Source: Limisphaerales bacterium (GTDB taxonomy: Bacteria > Verrucomicrobiota > Verrucomicrobiae > Limisphaerales > UBA11358). Taken from it: DNA of 6,094 bases. This document shows positions 1 to 5,415 of the stretch, piece by piece; positions within the stretch are counted from its first letter, which is position 1, and each line of letters starts with the position of its first letter. Both the position numbers and the translations under genes were made by a program. The notes under the pieces were generated by a model. That model worked only from the letters and a program-made list of their open reading frames with translations. It did no database searches and was not told where the DNA came from. The stretch covers positions 1 through 6,094 of the forward strand of contig PLZL01000426.1 of NCBI GenBank assembly GCA_003152145.1, given 5' to 3'.

Positions 1-140
1 GTGGAATTGAACTGCACTTCCACGGGATAAAGATTGTTCGGGTTCCGCGGCTGCTGCAACGGCGTCAACCGCGTGAACGTCGAGGCGCAACCCATCAATA
101 AGAGCGCCGGCAGCACCGGCATGAATTTTTTCCAAATCAT
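1..140 (-). CDS. Putative lipoprotein, N-terminal part only (runs off left edge)
   Basis: Reading the minus strand from the ATG at 140 gives an open frame of 46 codons to the window edge. Residues 1-18 form a classic type II signal peptide: MIWKKF (two lysines), a hydrophobic core at about 8-16 (PVLPALLLM), and a lipobox LLMGC with the cysteine at residue 18 to be lipidated. The mature protein would start CASTFTRLTPLQQPRNPNN, a Pro/Asn-rich linker, followed by LYPVEVQFNS, which looks like the first strand of a beta domain. The product is therefore probably exported and membrane-anchored. The residues after the linker are too few to name a family. No Shine-Dalgarno sequence precedes the ATG (upstream bases are GACGCTGGCACC). 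The gene is divergent from the transporter at 228 and shares an 87-nt intergenic region with it, so a role in the uronate system is possible but unproven. The lipobox makes the frame and strand fairly secure even though the gene is short and partial. Confidence 0.72.
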   Translation of the reverse strand, partial: MIWKKFMPVLPALLLMGCASTFTRLTPLQQPRNPNNLYPVEVQFNS

Positions 141-182
141 GGTGCCAGCGTCGCAGAATTCGCCCAGTTTGTAAAGTTGGAT

Positions 183-195
183 TTCAACGCTTGAA
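183..195. promoter_or_regulatory. 13-bp perfect palindrome in the divergent promoter region
   Basis: TTCAA-CGC-TTGAA is a perfect inverted repeat with a 3-nt centre, located between the divergent lipoprotein and transporter genes. It overlaps the best -35-like hexamer for the transporter (191-196). That is a sensible place for a repressor or activator operator, for example of a GntR- or LacI-type uronate regulator. No regulator gene is in the window and the arms are only 5 bp, so chance is a real alternative. Confidence 0.25.
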
Positions 196-220
196 CGGCG
201 GGTTTGTTTTCGGGTATTTT
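191..220 (+). promoter_or_regulatory. Weak candidate promoter for the MFS transporter
   Basis: TTGAAC (191-196) and TATTTT (215-220) are separated by 18 nt. Each box matches the sigma70 consensus at 4 of 6 positions. The -10 box ends 7 nt before the ATG at 228, so transcription from here would start at or within a base or two of the start codon and give a leaderless message. The match is weak; the position is the main support. Confidence 0.22.
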
Positions 221-227
221 CACAGGC

Positions 228-1943
228 ATGAATTCCTCCAGTCAAACCACACCAGCGGCGAGCAACTATCGCTGGGTCATCTGCGGACTGCTGTTTTTCG
301 CCACCACCTTTAATTATCTTGACCGGCAGGTCATCAGCTATTTGAAGGAATTTTTCTGCGCTCCCGCAGAACTGACCAGCAGTTTTTCGACAATTTCAGT
401 GAATGATCTCAAACTATCGGATTTTGCCGGCAAATTAGGCCACCCAACCGATGCGGTGTCCGCTTTCATCAAGACCAACTTGTCCGCTCCAACGCTGGCG
501 GCGTTGGAGAATTATTCAGGCACCGACCCGGTTTCGCTGGGAACAAATCTTGTCCAGAATCTTAACACACTGATTACCAATCAGACGATCTATGATGTCC
601 AGCGTTTTGCCGGCGTGACATTGCGACCGGAAACACAAAACCTGATCGCATTGAACCCATCGGGGAATGATCTCGCACACCTCAACCGGCTGTTATTGGA
701 TGACGCCTTTCCACGAGAATTATCGAGGGGCGGGTTCGGTTGGTCGAACAAGGACTTTGCCTGGTTGACCTCTTTCTTTACCGCATTTTACGGCGGCATG
801 ACGCTGATGATGGGCTGGGTCATTGACCGGATCGGAACCAAGCTGGGTCTGGCCTTGTCGCTCATCTTCTGGTCGGTGTGCGGAATTGCCAACGCCTTCG
901 TCGGACGGCTGTTGCCGGCGCACGTGTTCATCCGCAGCGCGTTCGCCGTGGGCGAAGCGGGCAACTTCCCCGCCTCCATCAAGACGGTCGCCGAGTGGTT
1001 CCCCAAACGCGAACGCGCCCTGGCCACGGGCATTTTCAACAGCGGTTCGAACTTCGGCGCGATGGTGGCCGCCCTGTTTGTCCCTTGGTGCATGATTTAT
1101 TTCGGCGACCAACAGGGATGGAAGATGGCGTTTATTCTCACGGGCGCCGCCGGTTTTATCTGGCTGATTTTCTGGTATTGGCTCTACGACACCCCGGACA
1201 AACAAAAGCGGCTTTCCAAGGCTGAACACACCTACATTCACGTTGACGATGAGGTTGTGGCCAGCGATGTCAACGGCGACAAGGGCAAGCTTGCCTGGTG
1301 GAGGCTCTTCGGATACCGGCAGGCTTGGGCGTTCTTTTTCGGCAAGTTCATGACCGACGGCGTCTGGTGGTTCTATCTGTTCTGGCTGCCGGATTATTTG
1401 ATCAAACAATTTGGCATGACCAAGGCGCAAATCATGTTGCCCACGTTCATTGTCTATGGCGTGGCCATCGTCGGCAGCGTCGGCGGCGGCAGCATCCCCA
1501 TGGCCTTTATCAAAAAAGGCTGGCCGGTCTACAAGGCCCGCATGACGGCGATGTTTCTCATCGCCCTGGCCCCGCTGGCGGTGTTAAGCACCCAATACTT
1601 TGGCGATGTCGGCCATTTCGGGAACATGGCCGCCACACTCGCGGTCGCAACGATCTGCATCGGCGCCGCCGCGCATCAGGCGTGGTCGGCAAACCTGTTC
1701 ACGACCGTTTCCGACATGTTCCCGAAAAAGGCCGTCGGCTCGGTCACAGGCATTGGCACCACAGCCGGCGCCACTGGCGGTGTGATTGTGCAGATGCTGG
1801 CCGGCACGCTCACCGATGCTTTCAAGAGCCACCCGCAAACCGCCTACCTCATCATGTTCATTGTCTGCGCCTTGAGCTACCTCATCGCGTGGGGAATCAT
1901 GAAAGCGCTCGTGCCGCGCCATAAACCCATCACGGATTTGTAA
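228..1943 (+). CDS. MFS hexuronate transporter (ExuT-like, anion:cation symporter family) with a large loop 1 insertion
   Basis: This is an inner-membrane major facilitator, probably importing glucuronate and/or galacturonate with a cation. TM1 (residues about 14-35) ends in NYLDRQV, a hallmark of the ACS/hexuronate transporter group. Motif A (GWVIDRIGTK, 196-205) follows TM2. The segment GEAGNFPASIK...EWFPKRERALATGIFNSGSNFG (about 242-277) is typical of this family. About twelve hydrophobic segments can be placed, the last near 538-561. The protein is 571 aa, whereas relatives are usually about 420-450. The excess is a segment at about residues 44-167 between TM1 and TM2, on the periplasmic side (see separate entry). 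I chose the ATG at 228, giving MNSSSQTTP; a TTG at 204 in the same frame would add 8 residues but has no supporting ribosome site. No Shine-Dalgarno is seen before either. The gene converges on the minus-strand uronate cluster, which supports the substrate guess. The exact substrate cannot be read from the sequence. Confidence 0.9.
   Translation: MNSSSQTTPAASNYRWVICGLLFFATTFNYLDRQVISYLKEFFCAPAELTSSFSTISVNDLKLSDFAGKLGHPTDAVSAFIKTNLSAPTLAALENYSGTDPVSLGTNLVQNLNTLITNQTIYDVQRFAGVTLRPETQNLIALNPSGNDLAHLNRLLLDDAFPRELSRGGFGWSNKDFAWLTSFFTAFYGGMTLMMGWVIDRIGTKLGLALSLIFWSVCGIANAFVGRLLPAHVFIRSAFAVGEAGNFPASIKTVAEWFPKRERALATGIFNSGSNFGAMVAALFVPWCMIYFGDQQGWKMAFILTGAAGFIWLIFWYWLYDTPDKQKRLSKAEHTYIHVDDEVVASDVNGDKGKLAWWRLFGYRQAWAFFFGKFMTDGVWWFYLFWLPDYLIKQFGMTKAQIMLPTFIVYGVAIVGSVGGGSIPMAFIKKGWPVYKARMTAMFLIALAPLAVLSTQYFGDVGHFGNMAATLAVATICIGAAAHQAWSANLFTTVSDMFPKKAVGSVTGIGTTAGATGGVIVQMLAGTLTDAFKSHPQTAYLIMFIVCALSYLIAWGIMKALVPRHKPITDL
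357..728 (+). other. Extra periplasmic segment of about 124 residues inside the MFS transporter (loop TM1-TM2)
   Basis: In ordinary relatives TM1 (...NYLDRQV) is followed within about 20-30 residues by an FGW-S/T-xxxx segment leading into TM2. Here KEFF (residues 40-43) is followed by about 124 extra residues before FGWSNKDFAWLTSFF resumes the family pattern at about residue 170. The extra part is polar and contains no membrane-length hydrophobic run. It appears mostly helical, with Leu/Ala/Asn-rich stretches such as PTLAALENY, TNLVQNLNTLITN and LAHLNRLLLDDAFP. It has a single cysteine at its start. By the usual MFS topology this loop faces the periplasm. The frame is open throughout, with no sign of frameshift. 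I do not recognise the domain. Its borders are approximate because they come from memory of the family, not an alignment. Confidence 0.7.
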
Positions 1944-1956
1944 AACGTCCGTTTGA

Positions 1957-2003
1957 AAATCAAAAGCCCGTTGAAGCCAATCGCCTTAACGGGCTGATTT
2001 TTT
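1957..2003. terminator. Bidirectional rho-independent terminator between convergent genes
   Basis: AGCCCGTT (1965-1972) pairs exactly with AACGGGCT (1988-1995). AAG (1974-1976) and CTT (1985-1987) extend the stem past a one-base bulge, leaving an 8-nt loop. On the plus strand the stem is followed by GA and six Ts (1998-2003). On the minus strand it is followed by TTTGATTTTC. The A-rich left flank AAAATC can also pair with GATTTT on the right. The hairpin lies 21 nt after the transporter stop and 17 nt after the uxaC stop, so it can end both transcripts. Confidence 0.85.
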
Positions 2004-2012
2004 GTGACGCCA

Positions 2013-3419
2013 TCAAGCAGGGAACCCGAAATAATTCTTCGCGTTCCGGAAGCAGACGTCTTCGACAAGATTTGTCAGCCACTCGCGGCGGTCGGGCAAA
2101 CGCCCGCTCTCCACGTCCGCGCCGAGCGTGTCGCACAAGATGCGCCGGAAATACTCGTGGCGCGGATACGACAGGAACGAGCGCGAATCCGTCAGCATCC
2201 CGACGAACCGGCTCAAGAGTCCCAAATCCGACAGCGCGTCGAGTTGCGCCCTGATGCCGTTTTCCTGATCCAAAAACCACCACGCCGCACCGTATTGCAA
2301 TTTGCCGGCCACCGAGCCGTCCTGAAAACTGCCCGGCATTCCCGCGAACAAATAAGTGTCCGCCGGATTGAGGTTGTAAATGATAGTCTTCGGCAGTTTG
2401 CCGATGCGGTCGAGCCGGTCCAGATAGCGCACAAGGGTCACGCCTTGTTTGAAATCGCCAATCGTGTCGCTGCCGGTGTCGGCGCCAAGCAGGGCGGCCA
2501 TGCGCGCATTGGGGTCGCGCAGCGCGCCGAGGTGGAGCTGCTTCACCCAGCCCCTGTCTGCGTCCAGCACGCCGAAATATTCCATCATGAACGACGTGAA
2601 CCGGTCCGTGTCGGCCGGCGATGCGGCCTTGCCTTTCAACGCCGCTGCAAAAATCGCGCCGGCCTTTTGTTCCGTGCAATCCAGCGCCGGCATCTGGTTC
2701 ATGCCGTGGTCGGATAGCCGGCTGCCGTTGGCGTGGAAGAAATCATGCTGCTGCTTCAGAGCCTTGAGAAAACCTTTGAACGTGGTCGCGTTGGTTCCCG
2801 CCGCGTCGCTCAAGGCTTTCACCCATTTCTTGAACCGCTCCGGCTGGTTGACCCGCAGCGCATTGTCCGGGCGGAACGCGGGAAACACCTTCACCTTCCA
2901 GCCGGATTTCTTGATGGCCTTGTGATATTCGAGATTGTCAACCGGATCGTCCGTCGTGCAAATCACCTTCACGTTCATCTTTTCAACCAGCCCGCGCACG
3001 GAATAGCCCGGCTGTTTGAGCAGGCGGCTGGTTTCGTCCCAGATTTCCTGCGCCGTGCTTTCTTCCAGCAGTTTTTCAATGCCGAAATACCGCTGCAGTT
3101 CCAGATGCGTCCAGTGGAACAGCGGATTGCGCAGCGTCTTCGGAACCGTTTTCGCCCATACTTGGAATTTTTCACGCGCCGTGGTTTCGTTGCCGGTGAT
3201 CAATTTCTCCGGCACGCCGTTGGCCCGCATCGCGCGCCATTTGTAATGGTCGCCGCCCAGCCACGGCTCGTGGACGTTCGCGAATTGCCGGTCTTCCGCC
3301 AAATCCTTCGGCAACAGGTGGCAGTGGTAATCAATGATGGGTTGTTTCGACGCCGTGCCGTGATACAACTCGCGGGCCACGCCGTTCGACAGCAGGAAGT
3401 TTTCGTCGCAGAATTTCAT
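2013..3419 (-). CDS. uxaC: Uronate isomerase (glucuronate/galacturonate isomerase)
   Basis: A cytoplasmic amidohydrolase-superfamily enzyme that converts D-glucuronate to D-fructuronate and D-galacturonate to D-tagaturonate, the first step of hexuronate breakdown. The 468-aa product has the normal family length and its features in order. IIDYHCHLLPKDL at 28-40 carries the metal-site HxH (His32, His34). HEPWLGGDHYKWRAMRANG spans 50-68. TDDP is at 156-159, FRPDN at 182-186 and SDHG at 236-239. QLHLGALRDPN lies at 294-304, and YNLNPADT at 348-355. The C-terminal signature MLTDSRSFLSYPRHEYFRRILC occupies 408-429. The ATG at 3419 gives the normal UxaC N-terminus (MKFCDENFLL). It lies 4 nt after the TGA of the SDR gene (TGA-TTTT-ATG) with no Shine-Dalgarno sequence, so translation is probably coupled to the upstream gene. 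It is the last gene of the minus-strand cluster, just before the terminator. The assignment is secure. Confidence 0.97.
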   Translation of the reverse strand: MKFCDENFLLSNGVARELYHGTASKQPIIDYHCHLLPKDLAEDRQFANVHEPWLGGDHYKWRAMRANGVPEKLITGNETTAREKFQVWAKTVPKTLRNPLFHWTHLELQRYFGIEKLLEESTAQEIWDETSRLLKQPGYSVRGLVEKMNVKVICTTDDPVDNLEYHKAIKKSGWKVKVFPAFRPDNALRVNQPERFKKWVKALSDAAGTNATTFKGFLKALKQQHDFFHANGSRLSDHGMNQMPALDCTEQKAGAIFAAALKGKAASPADTDRFTSFMMEYFGVLDADRGWVKQLHLGALRDPNARMAALLGADTGSDTIGDFKQGVTLVRYLDRLDRIGKLPKTIIYNLNPADTYLFAGMPGSFQDGSVAGKLQYGAAWWFLDQENGIRAQLDALSDLGLLSRFVGMLTDSRSFLSYPRHEYFRRILCDTLGADVESGRLPDRREWLTNLVEDVCFRNAKNYFGFPA

Positions 3420-3423
3420 AAAA

Positions 3424-4197
3424 TCAAATGGTCATGGCATCAAACCCGCCGTCCACGACGAGTTCTGTTCCGGTGATAAAACTGCCCGCGTCCGACGCCA
3501 GCAGCAATGCCGCGCCGACCAGTTCGTGCGCTTCGCCAAAACGCTTCATCGGCGTCTTGGCCATGATGGTGGCGATGCGGTCGGGATTCAACACTTTGCG
3601 ATTTTGTTCCGCCGGGAAAAAACCCGGCACGAGGATGTTCACGCGCACGCACGCCGTGGCCCACTCGCGCGCGAGATTTTTGGAAATGTTGTGAACCGCC
3701 GCCTTCGATGCTGAATAGGTGAACACGCGCGACAGCGGATTCAGCCCCGACGCCGAGCCGATGTTGATGATGCTGCCGGATTTTTGTTCGACCATGTGCT
3801 TGCCAAAAATCTGGCACGCCAGCATGAGCCCCTTCAAATTCACGGTGAGAATCCGGTCAATTTCCTCTTCGGGAATGTCAAAAAACGGCGTCGGCGAATT
3901 CACGCCCGCGCCGTTAACCAGAATGTCCACGCGGCCCAACTTGGCGAGCACGCCGGCCAGCAGCTTTTGCAGCCCGGTCTTGGAAGTCGTGTCGCAGGGG
4001 AAAAATTCCGACTTGCCGCCGTCCTTGGTGATTTTGTCCGTGTGAATTTTGGCCTTGTTTGGGTCGCGTCCGACGAGCGCCACCGTCGCGCCAGCCTGCG
4101 CCAGTCCCTCTGCAATCGCGCCGCACAATTCGCCCGTGCCGCCGATGACGACCGCGACCCTGCCCTTGAGTGAAAAAAGTTCCGCTGGTGTTTTCAT
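3424..4197 (-). CDS. SDR-family oxidoreductase, probable D-mannonate oxidoreductase (fructuronate reductase, UxuB/YjmF type)
   Basis: A classical short-chain dehydrogenase of 257 aa. The cofactor motif is [10 protein letters not shown] (17-26), a variant of TGxxxGxG. CDT at 68-70 would contact adenine. NGAG (95-98) replaces the usual NNAG. The catalytic set is Asn120, Ser148 (INIGSAS), Tyr161 and Lys165 (YSASK). The segment [13 protein letters not shown] (191-203) and the ELCG form of the glycine loop are, as I recall, shared with the Bacillus UxuB/YjmF group, which reduces D-fructuronate to D-mannonate. Its position between a KDG kinase gene and uxaC fits that step. Related sugar SDRs (gluconate 5-dehydrogenase, KduD) are the alternatives. 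I chose the ATG at 4197 because [17 protein letters not shown] is the normal SDR N-terminus. An in-frame ATG at 4272 would add 25 residues encoded by the palindromic repeat and is very unlikely. No Shine-Dalgarno sequence is visible. The gene lies 78 nt after kdgK and 4 nt before uxaC. Confidence 0.85.
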   Translation of the reverse strand: MKTPAELFSLKGRVAVVIGGTGELCGAIAEGLAQAGATVALVGRDPNKAKIHTDKITKDGGKSEFFPCDTTSKTGLQKLLAGVLAKLGRVDILVNGAGVNSPTPFFDIPEEEIDRILTVNLKGLMLACQIFGKHMVEQKSGSIINIGSASGLNPLSRVFTYSASKAAVHNISKNLAREWATACVRVNILVPGFFPAEQNRKVLNPDRIATIMAKTPMKRFGEAHELVGAALLLASDAGSFITGTELVVDGGFDAMTI

Positions 4198-4208
4198 GAT
4201 TTTATGTT

Positions 4209-4264
4209 GGAGCGCGGGCGGCCCGCCCGCAAGTGCGAATGCGCGGACAAGCTGTCCGCGCTCC
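4209..4264. repeat. Double-palindrome intergenic element (REP-like, probably dispersed in the genome)
   Basis: The 56-nt element is bounded by GGAGCGCGG (4209-4217) and its exact complement CCGCGCTCC (4256-4264). Inside are two further palindromes. One is at 4214-4230, with 8-bp arms GCGGGCGG/CCGCCCGC around one base. The other is at 4241-4261, with 9-bp arms GCGCGGACA/TGTCCGCGC around AGC. The arms overlap the outer repeat, so the element can fold either as one long stem or as two hairpins. It occupies most of the kdgK-SDR gap and should be transcribed within the operon. I recall elements of this style between genes in Verrucomicrobiota genomes. Copy number cannot be judged from one window. 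Confidence 0.7.
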
Positions 4265-4275
4265 GCATTCACATT

Positions 4276-5373
4276 TTATCTTTGGACCCGCGCGCTGCCG
4301 CCCTTCATCAATTTTTCCACTTCGCCCTTCGACGCCATGCTCGTGTCGCCGGGCGTCGTCATCGCCAGCGCGCCGTGCGCCGCGCCGTAATCCACCGCTT
4401 TTTGCGGGTCGCCGGTGGTGATGAGACCGTAAATCAGGCCGCTGGCGAAACTGTCGCCGCCGCCGACGCGATCCAGGATTTCGAGATCGGGATATTTTTT
4501 TGACTCGTAAAATTTTCCGTCCGTCCAGCAGATTGCGCCCCAGTCGTTGACGGACGCCGTCTTCGCCGCGCGCAGCGTCGTCGCGGTGGCCTTGAAATTC
4601 GGAAACGCCTTCACCGCCGTCTCGATCATTTTCTTGAACGCGCCCACGTCAATGTGCAGCAAATGTTCGTCCGCGCCGGCGACCTCGAAGCCGAGGCACG
4701 CGGTGAAATCCTCCTCGTTGCCGATCATCACGTCCACGTATTTGGCGATTTCCTTGTTCACCTCCTGCGCGCGTTTCTGGCCGCCGATGGATTTCCAGAG
4801 CGACGGGCGGTAATTCAAATCGTAGCTGACAATCGTGCCGTATTGCTTGGCCTTCTTGACCGCCTCGATGACAAGTTGCGGCGTGCTGTCGCTCAACGCG
4901 GCGAAAATGCCGCCGGTGTGCAGCCAGCGCGCGCCGACCTTGCCGAAAATGTTGTCCCAATCAAAATCGCCGGGCTTGAGCTGGCTTGCGGCGGAATTGC
5001 CGCGGTCGGGAATGCCCACCGCGCCGCGCACGCCGAAGCCGCGCTCGGTGAAATTCAATCCGTTGCGCACCGTGCGGCCCACGCCGTCGAACGGAACCCA
5101 CTTGACGAAGTCGGTGTCCACGCCGCCCTGCAAGATGAAATCCTCCAGCAGCCGGCCGACGTCGTTGTCGGCGAACGCGGTGGCGACGGCGGTCTTGAAG
5201 CCAAAGCACCGGCGCAGGCCGCGCGCGACGTTGTATTCGCCGCCGCCCTCCCAGACCTTGAATTCGCGGGCGGTGCGGATGCGGCCCTCGCCCGGATCAA
5301 GCCGCAGCATGATTTCGCCAAGCGCAATCATGTCGTATTTACATTGGGATTTATCTCGAAGTTGAATATTCAT
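4276..5373 (-). CDS. kdgK: 2-keto-3-deoxygluconate kinase (PfkB/ribokinase family)
   Basis: A cytoplasmic sugar kinase that would phosphorylate 2-keto-3-deoxy-D-gluconate to KDPG, using ATP. The 365-aa product begins its fold at KYDMIALGEIMLRLDP (12-27). It continues with the substrate-loop signature WEGGGEYNVARGL (41-53), SYDLNYRPSLW (183-193) and IGNEEDF (217-223). The C-terminal PfkB signature DRVGGGDSFASGL (301-313) supplies the anion hole and the catalytic base Asp307; GGGD replaces the more common GAGD. The DLNYRP and NEEDF segments are usual in the KDG-kinase group. Other PfkB sugar kinases remain possible, but the uronate neighbours favour KDG. The length is somewhat above the usual 310-350 aa. 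I chose the ATG at 5373; a second Met at residue 15 (5331) would cut into the conserved first strand. The start lies 38 nt after the Ldh_2 gene, directly behind a strong promoter-like sequence, and has no Shine-Dalgarno. Confidence 0.88.
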   Translation of the reverse strand: MNIQLRDKSQCKYDMIALGEIMLRLDPGEGRIRTAREFKVWEGGGEYNVARGLRRCFGFKTAVATAFADNDVGRLLEDFILQGGVDTDFVKWVPFDGVGRTVRNGLNFTERGFGVRGAVGIPDRGNSAASQLKPGDFDWDNIFGKVGARWLHTGGIFAALSDSTPQLVIEAVKKAKQYGTIVSYDLNYRPSLWKSIGGQKRAQEVNKEIAKYVDVMIGNEEDFTACLGFEVAGADEHLLHIDVGAFKKMIETAVKAFPNFKATATTLRAAKTASVNDWGAICWTDGKFYESKKYPDLEILDRVGGGDSFASGLIYGLITTGDPQKAVDYGAAHGALAMTTPGDTSMASKGEVEKLMKGGSARVQR

Positions 5374-5385
5374 AGGTGATTATTA

Positions 5386-5415
5386 ATTATAGCAAAATTG
5401 TTTCATCGCAGTCAA
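5386..5415 (-). promoter_or_regulatory. Near-consensus sigma70-type promoter for the kdgK-SDR-uxaC genes
   Basis: On the minus strand, TTGACT (5415-5410; 5 of 6 to consensus) is followed after 18 nt by a perfect TATAAT (5391-5386) in an AT-rich patch of an otherwise GC-rich region. The -35 box contains the TGA stop codon of the upstream Ldh_2 gene (5414-5412). Initiation about 7 nt after the -10 box would fall near 5379, leaving only about 6 nt before the kdgK ATG. The last three genes could therefore be transcribed separately from the Ldh_2 gene. Confidence 0.6.

Noticed and set aside
204..227. TTG at 204 as start of the transporter
   Set aside because: It would add only eight residues (MFSGIFTG) before the ATG. 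There is no Shine-Dalgarno sequence, and ATG is the more probable initiator. It cannot be wholly excluded.
720..1430. Long minus-strand open frame (236 codons) opposite the transporter
   Set aside because: It lies entirely within a well-supported membrane protein gene. Its translation is rich in Arg, Pro, Gly and His with no recognisable fold, typical of an antisense shadow in GC-rich DNA.
2733..3476. Plus-strand open frame (247 codons) opposite uxaC
   Set aside because: Antisense to a secure uxaC gene, with biased composition and no domain. It runs across the uxaC start into the SDR gene, which a real gene would rarely do.
4209..4264. The GC-rich palindromes as a rho-independent terminator after kdgK
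   Set aside because: On the minus strand no run of Ts follows the stems (the sequence continues AACATAAAATC), and the next gene is in the same pathway. A dispersed repeat fits better.
4654..5379. Plus-strand open frame (241 codons) opposite kdgK
   Set aside because: Complementary to conserved PfkB motifs, Ala/Arg/Val-rich and without recognisable features. It is a shadow.
5374..5411. Terminator or riboswitch in the Ldh_2-kdgK gap
   Set aside because: The gap is only 38 nt, AT-rich, without a stem, and is accounted for by promoter elements.
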